Source of the DNA: Armigeres subalbatus
Lineage: Eukaryota; Arthropoda; Insecta; Diptera; Culicidae
Direction of reading: 5' to 3'
Length of the DNA: 64,000 nucleotides
NCBI RefSeq assembly: GCF_024139115.2
Contig: NC_085140.1
Span: 459,575,506 to 459,639,505 of the forward strand
Shown here one piece after another: positions 1 through 11,353 of the stretch. The notes beneath the pieces are model-generated. The model did not search any database. It was not told where the DNA came from and saw only the letters and a program-made list of their open reading frames with translations. Made by a program: the position numbers and the translations under genes. The first letter of the stretch is position 1; each line of letters begins with the position of its first letter.

Positions 1-244
1 TACCTTTCGACAGTCATTCGCCGCGTGAAGTTTTGTGCAAGTACCCATTTGGGAACACTACAAACGCCGCGCAGTGTATCATATCCAGAAAATCTGACAA
101 TACCTGAGGTCGAAATTACATTTGGGTGAATAAATTTTCCGTTGGGTACTTTTTTAACATGGGAGTAAAGGCAAACTACTTCGACCCTACTTACTCAATT
201 TTGGCTTCCCGTACGGATGTTCGAGGTTGGGTGAATTAAACTCA
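1..244. other. Repetitive-looking flank, unassigned
   Basis: The motif TTGGGTA/ATTTGGG recurs several times next to T runs. The copia frame ends abruptly at about 270, so this is probably the end of another insertion that starts outside the window. No gene is seen. Confidence 0.3.
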
Positions 245-1760
245 CTATTGGGTAGTTTTTTTCTTCCGTGTAGGGGCTGCCAAACCTTTCGTCATGATAT
301 CAGCGATTTGTAGTTCTGTTGGCAGGTACACGATACGCAGTTTATTTTTCTCCACCAACTCTCGAACAAAGAAATTCTGGATGTCCACGTGTTTTACGCA
401 ACTTGTCAGACAGAGGGCCATCAGCTCTGCCTCTATTGTAGAGAGAGCAACCGATGACTGTTTCCGAGTTGCCCACGGCACCACTGATCCATATACACTC
501 AGGAAAATCGACACATACTTTATGGCAAAAATCCATGTATTTTGAAATATGCTTATCATGCGTCTGCATATACTTATTTCCATACAAATTCACACATGGA
601 TACTATGACCCACATGGATAGTATGTGTGAACACCAATAGAATGCATGTGGGCGCATGAAATATATGTGTCGAAAATATGGAATCCATTTCACTACCCCC
701 ATTGCAAAAATCCATGTGTAAACTCATGAATATAATGCGGAGTTTTTTGTAAGTGTAGCTTGATGACGAACCTGGAGACCGAGCGACGATCATTAGGGTC
801 ATTACCCCAATCGGCATCTGCATACGCTGCAAATACAGTTGATGCTTGCTGTTGACAATAAACGAGCTTGTAGTCAACCGAACCTCGAAGATAGCACAGT
901 ATCCGTTTGAGATGAACCCAATGCTCCTCCGTTGCGCAGCACTGGAACGCCGCAAAATAGTTGACCGCCGCACAGATGTCCGGCCTCGAGGTTACCATGA
1001 GATACATAAGGCAACCGATGAGCTCTCTGTATGGGTCACGGTCAAAACTCCTGCTTTGCGATCACGATGTATGTTTAGGCCCAGGAAAGACTTCATCTCC
1101 TCAAGGACTCGCGTTTCAAACTCACTGCACAGCTTTGCATTCAGTTTCCGTATTGCCCCTATTGAATTTCCGACAAGTGTATCGTTCACATAGATCACAA
1201 CTTAAATCACAATTCCACCCGTCGACCAACTGTAAAGGCATGAGTCGTTCTCGCTTCGTTTGAACTGCAACTCGATCATGAACTGGTGAAAACGCTGGTT
1301 CCACTTCCACCTTCTTGAAGCTTGCTTTGATCCGTATATCGCCTTATTCAATTTGTAAACTCGAGAATCTCCCCGCTCAGTAGGGATGAATGACCGCCTG
1401 AGTTAATATCCCTCAAAAACAAACCATCATCATCTCCCCGCTCAAAACCAGACGGCTGGCGCATGTACACTTCTTCATCCAGCACCCCGTGCAGAAATGC
1501 ACATTTTACATCTTACTGGTGCACTTCACAATCCTCCTGATTTGCCAGCAAGGTGGTCATTTTCACCACCGGCGAATAGGTGTCCACATAGTCAAAGGCT
1601 CGCCGCTGCGAGACACCACGTGCCACTAGTATGGCTTTGTACCGTTCTATTTCACCATCACTATTCCGCTTAATTTTAAATCCCCAATTATTGTCCACCA
1701 CTTTGCGTTTTGGCAGTTCAACAAGGATCCAAGTATTGTTCTTGTCCAATGTTGTCTGAC
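245..1760 (-). pseudogene. Ty1/copia-type pol remnant (reverse transcriptase and RNase H), broken
   Basis: In minus-strand order, 1749-1513 encodes the start of the reverse transcriptase (NNTWILVELP, then IERYKAILVARGVSQR). About 1198-1030 holds the catalytic region, reading MIYVNDTLVG where YVDD is usual, followed by FLGLNIHRD. 1007-755 encodes MYLMVTSRPDI and YADADWGNDPNDRRSVS of the RNase H. The piece below 500 continues with SSVALSTIEAELMAL and the QIADIMTKGL end. The pieces lie in different frames and the YVDD variant suggests a dead copy. gag, protease and integrase are not seen, and no LTR is recognised. A 260-bp MITE splits the RNase H part. Confidence 0.85.
496..755. mobile_element. 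260-bp MITE inserted in the copia RNase H region, TA duplication
   Basis: Imperfect terminal inverted repeats (CACTCAGGAAAATCGACACA at the left; CACTTACAAAAAACTCC reading in from the right) are flanked by TA at 494-495 and 756-757. Removing the element plus one TA rejoins the copia reading frame exactly, which fixes the borders. A TA duplication fits the Tc1/mariner superfamily. It has no coding capacity. Confidence 0.85.
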
Positions 1761-1779
1761 TTACTGAAGAGCTGGCGGA

Positions 1780-4700
1780 TTAGAGGCGACGGTGTTAAGA
1801 TCAGAGCGTAAAATATTCATTTTCATGAAGCTACTTCAGTCCGAATTTTGACAAACATCGCATGATTATTCAAAACATAGAATGAAATAGTCAGACGACT
1901 ACTCCACGAACTCATTCAATCGACTGTCACTGAGTGTGTTTACTATGTGCAGAAAAAAATATAATTAGCATTGTTTATATTGATGTTTACCGTTGAAAGT
2001 GCCTCACGGATGTAAATCGGATTCAGTTCTATGTGATAAATTACTTCACTCATTTAAAACGTGTTTAGATTTCAGATAATTTATCAATTTGTAGAATGTG
2101 CATAAATATTCAATGACTAATATTCAATCGAATATTGACAGTCCAGTGCCGACTATGAATGCGTCTGGAAGTGAGCTGACAAATGAAGAAAGGTGGACTT
2201 CACCAAAAAATTTCTATTATTTTACAGTCTGGTTAAGATTAGGCGATTTCAGCAGCTTAGTCGCCATTTATGCAATCTTAGGAAGTACGTCCTCGCTAAT
2301 CGTTTCAATCAAAAGTTAATGGAAAATCACTTCCATGTTGGGCTCCAGGTCAGAAGACCTTCTAATTTACCTAATTTAGAAATCTCGATCCGGCGATGCA
2401 TCTTTTTTGCCTTATCTGCGATATGACAAATTATGGATTGCTGTCGATTTTGCTTGTGATACGTTCTTGGTTTCGTCAATAATTATTCCGAATAGCTTAA
2501 ACTGGGACTCACAAACCATATATCGGGTCATTGTGCCTAAAATCGAGAAGTGCAAGTCCAGCATTTTGTTCTGCCGAAAAATAACAATAAATACCTAAAT
2601 CCACAATTTTAATCAGGCGCTCGAGTGCAACGCTGTATAGCAAATTCGAAATTATTATACTCAGATCCAGACAAAACATACTCAGTAACAGGAAATCTGC
2701 ATTGTTCTAATGCAAAAGAATTTTGTTTTTAATTGTTTTTATGCTCTGCAACTCAATAGTCAGCTTGTAACATCGCCATTCGTTCAAAGGCTAAGCAAAA
2801 TCGAAATTAAAATTAGGTAACCAACCGAACAACGACCTCATCATAATCAACAAATTATTCACGGAATAAAGAAAAATTGAGCCGGATTTAATATTATTTT
2901 CTTTAAATGTTTTTATATGTTCATTCGAGAGTCCTTTATTGTGAAGAAGTGCAATCTAGTTGCGCAATCAAATTAATTGTCAGTGAAATGGGTTTCCGAG
3001 CAGTTAACAAAACCTGCACATAACAAATGGGTCCACACCGAAAGCAAAATTCCGTCGTCGAAACATGTTTAGAGACAATCCCTGTTCTAGCATCTCCTTC
3101 TAGTGGTTCCTTCGAAAGTAGATTTTGCGCTGTTGAAGTTAGAAATACTATTTTCTGTCAATGAATAGAAGTCACTGAAAACACAACCCACCAAGGTAGC
3201 GAAATGCTCACAGAGCATAGTTTTGAAAATGATGATGAATCAATTCTTTTGTTTTTGCTTCAATTGTACAGATATTGGTTCGCAATATTCCTGCATAGTT
3301 TCGAGCATATATACGACTATATGAATATTTTCTGTCACAGACGGAATATTTTTTGTAATAATATAAAAAAGAAAAGACAATGTATTCGATACTGTACCAG
3401 AAAGGTGAACACATATATTTTTATGATAATCTTTTGCAAAATATCTCGTATATATTTGTCATAATTATCCTCTAACTAATGAAAACTTTGTTTTGAACAA
3501 TGATGTTATAAAAAATATGAATAAATTATTGATTTATAATCAACTAATAGCTTCCCCAGTTTACAATTTTTTTTTATAAAACATTGAAGATTCAGAAGAT
3601 AAATATATAAGCTTTGATCAAACTGCTAATAGTTTAACCTATTCTGAGAGTAAAATGATGTAAAGGACATATTCACATTTCGTTCGACTGTTTCATTTCA
3701 TTTCAAACAATTAATTCTTACATCACGTGTGTTTGTAGAAAAGAAGATTACAAGATGCGCGGACATTTTTGTCATGAAAAGTATTCTTTTTGAATATGTA
3801 ACTTTTAGGTCATATTTTGAAAGGCTTATTCCTCGCTTATTGTAGAACATCTCGTGCATTGTTATAGAAATGTTCAACATTGAGGGAGATTTTAGCCTTT
3901 CAACTTTTGGCAGTTTCCCCTACTCACTTCGCTTATCTGACATCATTGAAATATGTCTTCTTCTTATAGGTAAGCATAAGAAGTTCATTCAGAAGTCAAT
4001 TTCGGAGAATCCACCAACTCAATTCCGCTTCATAATAACCATCACGTTTTCCCAATCTGCACGTAGAATGATTTTCATGACCTTTTCGTTTTTTTCACAA
4101 CTTTCGTTCGCCAAGTAATCCCCACATTGCCAATGAAGCGTTGAACCTAACATAAAAACACAATTATTGATGTGCAATACAATAGCAAACCCATAACGCA
4201 AACACAAATTCTTAGTGAGTAAGTTTATGAAGGCTGAATCGGATCTAAACGAATTGCGACTCTGTAATTGTTTTCTTGATCACCCACTAGTTACAGAACT
4301 AATTCGTGCTAGACATTCAATCAATAGCGGTTACTGACGTGTTAAAATGAAACAACCCCGTTCCAGAGAGGAAATTCACATTTTATTAATAGTTTAGCCG
4401 GTTGTAATAAACTTTAATACATTCAAGAGAAAAGTAAAATACAGAAAACTAACATATATTTGTAGCTTCTAGAGTTTAGTTTCCGCTCCACGTGTGAAAT
4501 TACTGCTCTATATATAAAAGAGAGAAGTTTATTTAAACGAAACGAAAGATAACAGATGCAAATATCTATAAACAATAGAAGTGACATGGAGCTAATGTTG
4601 AGATTTAGGATGTGTGATGAAAGCCGATAATATCTTGTATAATGAAAATCGATAGTAAGATAGTAAAAAAAATGCAGGTACATACATATAACTAATGATC

Positions 4701-6308
4701 TACTGCATTGAACGACCGGTATTCACCTGAGAACCAATATCGTATTCCAGTAAATAGGAGATGAAAGCCAAAAGATACGGTCTCAGAAAAAAAATATGGT
4801 GGCATGATTTGCCGAATGGCAGGTGACAACCAAAAGTAGGAAGGTACTACCGTAAAATAAAGTCTTGAATCAAATTGCTTGAAAACGAAAAAAATGGCTT
4901 GTAGATTATTCCGAAAGAAATTTTCTCATCAAATAATCATTGTATGGGCTGGACATGTAGTGCGTATGCCGGAACAGACACAACCAATAGTCATGTTTAG
5001 CAGAGAAACTGGAAGAGGACGTCGGCACCGGAATGGATGTGTGCAATCGAGGAAGAGATGCGCGTGCGGCAGGTATGCAGGAAGACTGGCGGCCCAAGAA
5101 CGAGTAACCTGGAATATGAGATAACATTCGGTTTTGCTCCTATACGACCATCATAGGTGTAGATAGGTAGCTATAATCATTGAACATCAGTGTAGGTAAT
5201 ACCGCAATCTTGCAAATCAACATGCACCCACTTTGGATAACAGCAGCCCTCGTAACGCAACTTCTTTAAGGTGAAGCGTTGTGACACTCAAATTGCAATG
5301 TGATTGTGTCAGAAAAATCATCAACCACGGATTTGTAGTGGTGGACACTTCCAATACCAATTCAGTAAGCATACACGTGGGATTCATTTTTTGTTAACAT
5401 CCAACAACAGTAAACATTGCACGCATTCGGAAGAATTCAGCCCAACTTAGAAGCAGTATTAATCAATACAGTCTAAGCATGGGATTAACTGATGGAATTT
5501 GTCAGAAAAGCATAAGTTTTTCTTTGGTTTAGGTGAATATTTATGAATTATGTTTTCACGATGCTGGCTGTTTATGTTTACATCCTCAACTGTTGTTGCC
5601 AGCTGCTCAAACGCACCAATAACAAGATCATTTTTTGCCCCGATTTTTCAAATTTTAACAATGCACCCCAAAACAAAATCAATAAGGTATTATTATTGCA
5701 TCAATACATAATGCGTTAGGAAAAGAATGACTAATTAAATCGATATTTTACATGTTTCCGCTATGATTTCACAATAGTTCATATCGACATCACTGTTTGC
5801 TGCTGATCAATGATTGCTTGCATACGACGCTACCGACGACGTGCAGAGTGTTGAAACCGGCGACGTCGTTGGCATAGTGCGCTACTGGGGGGAATTTTTT
5901 CACTTTGTTCACTTGCTTATATATCTTCTCTAAATTAGCGCTATGTGATAATATCATCATATCGCCGCATAGATTGAACTTAGAACTAAGTACAGATTTA
6001 CTTTTTTAGTGAGAAGATGGTCAGGTATGTGCAATATATCAATTAAATTTATCTGTGCATATCGGGGTGGGTGGGGTGGTTGATTGTTTGACTGTGTTGG
6101 TAAGCCGCAAGGCAGCCATTCTGAATGACATGTCATGAAGCCTTAATTGGCACTGGCTCCGGGAAGCGACTGAATGAAAGGTGTGTAAAACAGTGTAAAG
6201 TGATTTGACTAATAACGGATTACAAAGTGAATGCGCGATTAGTCAATATATGAACACTCGATTAAGAACAGCTGAATGTGTGCATATTGAAAGAGGAAGC
6301 ATCCACGA
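1780..6308. other. Gene-free AT-rich interval
   Basis: Only short unsupported ORFs occur on either strand. One decayed retrotransposon scrap is listed separately at 4906-5124. I see no splice-supported exons, RNA genes or clear inverted-repeat elements. Confidence 0.6.
4906..5124 (+). pseudogene. Scrap of a non-LTR retrotransposon C-terminus (WAGHVVRM motif)
   Basis: The plus-strand translation contains IVWAGHVVRMPEQ followed by a basic Gly/Arg segment, which resembles the RLRWAGHVARM tail of LINE reverse transcriptases (compare the intact motif at 31990-32050). It is about 70 residues with no neighbouring domains. Family cannot be set. Confidence 0.45.
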
Positions 6309-6531
6309 CAGTGGTCACCAAAGTGCGGCCCGCGGGCCGCATGCGGCCCGATGTTTAGCAGTTACCGTCCGGAAAAAAAATTGCTTTTTTTTTCTTGGTC
6401 TTGTATCGTTTCCAGTGTTTGAGACCGTTCAAGATGTAATAAATATACCATGAATCATTGTATCATCATGATCATCATTTTTAGACGAGTCTGTAAGCGA
6501 ATAGCACACATACGTCGACACAACCGCTATA

Positions 6532-6806
6532 GACCAATGCAAGATCTTGATTTAACCTCACTTATTTGACAGTTCACAGAGCTTGTTTACAAGGTGTTAG
6601 AAGAAAAATCGATGAGGAGAAAATTAAAATTCATATTTTTAGTTTGAAATTGCTGCGATCCGAATATTTCAATGATATTCTTTGCATTCAGCATGAAATC
6701 AATAGCAAAGGACATCTACATGCGAATAAAATGACGAAGCAATTTTATCGGAAGCTCCGCTGAAAAAGCTCTGTGAACTGTCAACCTACGTCATCATGCA
6801 CTGGTC
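6532..6806. mobile_element. MITE, GACCAATGCA family, copy 1 (nested in hAT)
   Basis: Ends are GACCAATGCA and, reading in from the right, GACCAGTGCA, flanked by TA at 6530-6531 and 6807-6808. Further inverted similarity includes TTGACAGTTCACAGAGC near the left and GCTCTGTGAACTGTCAA near the right. A second copy lies at 29057. No coding capacity. Confidence 0.85.
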
Positions 6807-7763
6807 TATTATTTGGAGCTGCGCGGGATGTGACTTTTACAACGCTGTTTCGCTCAGTCGCATAAGTAACATACCTGTCTTTGTGTCGTTTCTTTCCACA
6901 TATGAAAGTGAGCTAGTTCTCGTTTTGCATTGCGTTGCGTGATTCATATGATGTGGTCATTCAATTTTAAATCAACGTTTTGTTCGTTCGTGCGCGTGCT
7001 AACTTCTGCGGATAGAGAGAGGAAAAAATGGCTACGACAAGTGATACAAAGAAAAGGAAAATTACTGAGGAAAAGAGAGTTTTTCAGGAAAAATGGACGG
7101 AGCAGTATTTTTTTGTTTCGGTGAAGGATAAACCAGTGTGTTTGGTGTGCACTGAGACCATATCGGTAATGAAGGAGTTCAACATTAAACGGCATTACGA
7201 CACGAAACATGCAGTGAGGTTTGAATCATTGTCGGGCTCATTGCGTACCGCCAAGCCGAATGAATTGAAGCAACAGTTAGTGCACCAGCAGAGTGTTCAA
7301 AAAACAAACGTCAGAAAATGATTCGTTAGTGAAGGCAAGTTATATAGTTGCTGAAAAAATTGCCCGAGCATCAAAGCCGTTTATTGAAGGGGAATTTGTG
7401 AAAGAGTGTTTGGTGGCGGTTGCTGAAGTAGTGTGCCCACAACAGAAAAAACTTTTTGAAAAAATTAGTCTTTCTGCTTCAACTGTGACGCGCCGAGTTG
7501 AGGAGATTGGTGAAGAAATCGAGCAGTGTTTGAAAGAAAAAATAGCTAAGTTTGTGTACTACTCGATAGCTTTGGATGAAAGCACAGATATCAGTGACAC
7601 AGCTCAGCTTGCAATATTTATCCGTAGTATCGATTGCAACTTCAACATTACCGAAGAACTAGCAACCTTGTTCCCGATGAAAGGAACTACGAGAGGAATC
7701 GATATCTTTACGCTCTGGATGCTACGCTGGACAAACTTGGATTAAAGTTGAATAATCTTGCGG

Positions 7764-7989
7764 GTAAGTTGAAGCTCGAGAAGGACCACTTGGTCAGCAT
7801 TCCTAGTCCTGTCCTGACAATTTATTACTCTGACGTTTTACAACCGAATTACTTGTCAGTAGTTAATTAGTATCTGCAGGTTACAGGTTGTTGAAATGCC
7901 GCCGAGTATTAAAATGTTGAGGTGCTGAGGCCATTCTACCTAAGTAGGCGCGGTTTTCGTTCTTATTTATTTTGTCTTCATTTATACAG
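7764..7989 (+). other. Intron inside the hAT transposase gene
   Basis: GCGG|GTAAGT opens the interval. A pyrimidine-rich tract then TTATACAG|GA closes it. Splicing joins NLAG to AVTDGAPAMV in frame, as the protein family requires. The interval contains in-frame stops, so it cannot be coding. Confidence 0.75.
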
Positions 7990-8448
7990 GAGCCGTGACA
8001 GATGGTGCTCCAGCAATGGTGGGCAGAAATGAGGGCGCAATTGCTTATTTGCGTAAAAAAGCAAAATTGATTGGTAATGGTGATTTTATTCAGTATCACT
8101 GCATTATCCACCAAGAAAATTTGTGTGCAAAAAATATTTCTTTCAAAAATGTCATGGGTGATATTGTTAAAACAGTAAATTACATATACGAGCCCATGGA
8201 CTTAACCACTGAGAATTCCAAGAATTTTTGGACGAAGTTGGAGCCGAGTACAATGATGTGCCATATTTCACCGAAGTGCGTTGGTTGAGCAGAGGAAAAG
8301 TCCTTAAACGTGTGTTTGACTTAAAAGACGAAATCAAACAGTTCATGGAAAAGAAGGGAAAAAAGGTTGACTTTTTTGCAGATAATAAATGGTTTGCATT
8401 TCTCACAGATATATCAAATCATTTGAACGAACTGAACGTCAAACTTCA

Positions 8449-9272
8449 TCTAATCTAATCTAATCTAATCTCATACTTGTGCAGCCAATACTGGAAAGCA
8501 TCCTGGAAAATGACGATTTCTAAATTCCGTCATTTTCTTTTCATACCGCCAGGCTAATTACGCAGTATGTACCGCAGAGATGATTTTTAGATACTGACCG
8601 ACTTCAGAATTTGTAAAACCTTAAAGTCGACCCATACCATAAAATCGAGGGGAAAGGAAGAAAACGTGGACCTCCCGTACCAAACGCTTCCAGTTAGTAT
8701 AAATAGTAATCAAATATTCTATAAATGAGTTTTTCGTTGGGAGCGAAGTTATTTAAAAGTTATGAAATGCTCCATTCGGCAAGTGATGGTTAACGTCGTG
8801 TGCAGAATAACTACGTTCACTATAAATAAGAAAAGAAGAAGAAAATCATCATTAGTAGGCGGTAACTACAGCTTCTTGCCGCGGTTACAGATGTTATGAC
8901 AATTCTGAAAATAAAAGAAGCGCTAGCACAGCATTAGAAGATTGATGACTTTAATTATACTCATGTTATTTTTGAAATGCTTTTCCAGACTGCTATCAGA
9001 AATCAAGGGGGGTTAAATCCTTGATTCCAATCTAAGAAAAACATTACAGGGACATGAGTATTACTATCTGCGGTTGGGAAGCGTCTAGGAAGTTGGAAGG
9101 AAGGATTAGTGTAATATTTACTTAATGACTTACCGACAATGTCATAAGCACTACAGAATTGGAAATTGGGGAAGGTTTTCGTTGGGTCAGGATTTGCCTG
9201 TAGCTGGCAATGTGACCGTGGTAGATCTTACCCCGTAACACACCACGTAAAGGTGTCTACCCAGCATTACGG
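8449..9272 (-). mobile_element. 824-bp retroposed insertion with (TTAGA)n tail and 24-bp duplication
   Basis: The 24-bp target segment beginning GAACGAACTGAACGTC is present at 8425-8448 and again at 9273-9296. On the minus strand the insert ends in a pentamer tail (TCTAA repeats at 8449-8468 on the plus strand), so its 5' end is at 9272. No ORF is seen. Its 5' portion resembles the sequence at about 51240-51290. It behaves like a LINE-driven non-coding retroposon. Removing it and one target copy makes the transposase contiguous. Confidence 0.8.
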
Positions 9273-9993
9273 GAACGAACTGAACGTCAAACTTCAAGGT
9301 AAAAACAATTTGGTTCACGAACTGTTCCAGTATGTGAGAGCTTTTGAGACTAAGTTGCGATTATGGGAAATTCAATTGAAAAATCGCGATTTTTCTCATT
9401 TTTTGCTATGGCTACTTGCTCCATTGGCAACACCGAAATCTACGTTGACATGGTAGTGACACTGAGGGAAGAATTTCACAACAGATTCAATGAAATTAAA
9501 GCGAACGAGCTAAGTTTGAAGATTTTTTCCACGCCATGGTCAGTTGAGGTAGAAAAAGTTCCAGGTAAATTGCAGCTTGAATTGATTGAATTACAAACAA
9601 ACTCAGTTCTTGAAGACATGTTTCGGAAAGTTGATTCACTCGAGTTCTACTCAACATATATTACTGCAGAAAAGTATCCGGAACTACGGAAACACGCATT
9701 ACAGATGCTGTCGTTGTTCGCCACAACATACTGCTGTGAACAATTATTTTCGAATATGAAAAATGTTAAGTCAAAAGCCCGGAATCGATTAACAGATGAT
9801 CATTTGGAAAAATTGCTCAGAATTTCTTCAACCAACATAACTATTGATACTGACAAGCTTACCAAAGCGAAAAGTACTCAGGCAAGTTAAGCAAGTTATT
9901 AAATACCCGAATAATGTACAAGTTTGAATTAAATTTTTAGAGAATACTCGCAGAAATAAAATATCCACTGTATATACAAAACAAATAAATATA

Positions 9994-10209
9994 GGGGAAC
10001 GGTTCGCCACTTCATCTCATAGCTCCTATTTCCATCCCATCAAAAACAAAGTAATGGAATGGAATTTGGTTTGCTTATTATTTTTATGATTTTTTTCAGC
10101 AGTGAGCACGCATATTGACCAAAAGAAGCGACGAATTTGGTGCCGTATTTCTTTGTTTAGCGATGAGATGGATATATGTACAGTGAGATTGAGATCGGAT
10201 CAGTTCCCC
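9994..10209 (+). mobile_element. 216-bp MITE, GGGGAACGGTTCG family, copy 1 (nested in hAT)
   Basis: Begins GGGGAACGGTTCGCC and ends GATCAGTTCCCC, with TA on both sides. Shared internal landmarks with the other copies are CATCCCATCAAAAACAA and GCGACGAATTTGGTGCCG. Three more copies lie at 28574, 32424 (reverse) and 50538. Confidence 0.9.
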
Positions 10210-10383
10210 TAAATAAACTTTTTAGTTATGCTATGTTTCAATTTCTATCGTAATTTATGCCCTTTGAAAATTCTAAATGAAAAGATCAATTTTCTTGAAT
10301 ACATATACTGCGGCCCGTTTTAAGAGTTCAGAACTGCTGTGCGGCGCTTGAGAGCTGGTATGTTGGGGATCACTGATCCACGA

Positions 10384-11164
10384 CATCAATGCTTGTGAAC
10401 GTATACGAAAAACCCAGAATAATCCACTTAGTGGTGTGTATTTCTCCTATATTATAAAATGTTACGAGAAAAGCACATAAGAGAGGTCAAAATTGCACTT
10501 TAGGGAGATAGATTCAGTTATATTCATAAATTCACATTTGAGGGGGTTAGAAGCAGAGGGGTGTGATATTTTGGTCGAAATTGAGTTGACTACAGCAAAA
10601 ATTACTTTGGTTACCAAGCTTTGCGGCAATATGTTCTTTTAACTTCCATACAATTTGTATGAAGCGAAAAAATATTGAAAAACTTTGCACCCAACAACTT
10701 TTTGTCACTCACATTCCTTCGCGTTTGACCCCGTCATTTATTTGCATTCGTTTGAATACGTTGCAGCAGTTTTTGAGAAAATAAAAGAAAAATAAATATG
10801 TTTGATTCAAACATATTGTCAGTTTGCAAATAAACATGTATATTTTTGAAGCAAATGGTTGAAATTTGTATCCGTGAGCTATTGTTTTCGTTCGATGCTC
10901 GACGCATCTGTTTCCAAGTTGTCCTACCAGACAAACATTGACCTACCAACCTACAACACATCGAATGACGGCTTAAACATTATAAATGATGATCCTCGAC
11001 GCTCAGCCCTAATTTTGATATGCCATGAGATGGTCAAAAGCCTTAATACGTTTAGGAAACCATTGGAGGAAAAACAGGCCTTCGTAGTTTTTTAATCCAT
11101 CCGAAAGCATTTCAAGTTTTTGTCTCATTTTAATTTTAGTTACCGTAATCCGGGGGACAATGAT
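10384..11164. other. Gene-free interval
   Basis: AT-rich DNA between the hAT duplication and the SINE fragment. Only short ORFs without recognisable domains occur, and no repeat ends are clear. Confidence 0.6.
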
Positions 11165-11353
11165 CTTCTTCTTCTTTTTCTTCTTATTGGCATTACATCC
11201 CCACACTGGGACAGAGCCGCCTCGCAGCTTAGTGTTCATTAAGCACTTCCACAGTTATTAACTGCGAGGTTTCCAAGCCAAGTCACCATGTTTGCGTTCG
11301 TATATCATGAGGCTAACATGATGATACTTTTATGCCCAGGGAAGTCGAGACAA
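11165..11353 (-). mobile_element. Feilai-type SINE, 3' part only
   Basis: Matches the 3' half of the fuller copy at 54430-54732, including the (GAA)n end (TTC repeats on the plus strand at about 11165), CCCCACACTGGGACAGAGCC and GATGATACTTTTATGCCC. The tRNA-related 5' half is missing. It breaks off after GTCGAGACAA where the RTE 3' flank begins. Confidence 0.8.

Larger units (their letters stand above)
7028..9890 (+). pseudogene. hAT transposase (BED zinc finger plus RNase H-like fold), frameshifted
   Basis: Family role: cuts and pastes the element by binding its ends. The start MATTSDTKKRK leads into a BED-type finger with Cys38, Cys41, His56 and His61. Next come ALDESTDISDTAQLAIF (first acidic part of the catalytic core), VTDGAPAMVGRNEGA and YHCIIHQENLCAK, then VRWLSRG, and at the end SLFATTYCCEQLFSNMKNVKSK, the C-terminal dimerisation region. 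Breaks: single-base shifts near 7300 (an A run), 7713 and about 9400-9440, and near 8190-8210 a shift plus a TGA where Arg is expected. A GT-AG intron lies at 7764-7989, and a retroposed insertion splits the gene at 8449-9272. It is therefore inactive. Confidence 0.88.
6309..10375 (+). mobile_element. hAT DNA transposon, 4.07 kb, with decayed BED-type transposase
   Basis: The ends are CAGTGGTCACCAAAG and, reading in from the right, CAGTGATCCCCAACA. The flanks carry an exact 8-bp duplication ATCCACGA at 6301-6308 and 10376-10383, the length typical of hAT. The subterminal DNA is GC rich (GCGGCCCGCGGGCCGC). A broken transposase runs from 7028 to 9890. Three later insertions are nested inside: a MITE at 6532, a retroposed element at 8449 and a MITE at 9994. 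The family resembles the transposases that gave rise to vertebrate ZBED5/GTF2IRD2-type proteins. Confidence 0.93.

Noticed and set aside
10740..10747. POU octamer ATTTGCAT as a nub target site
   Set aside because: Exact octamers at 10740, 59981 and 62271 are about what chance gives in 64 kb of AT-rich DNA.
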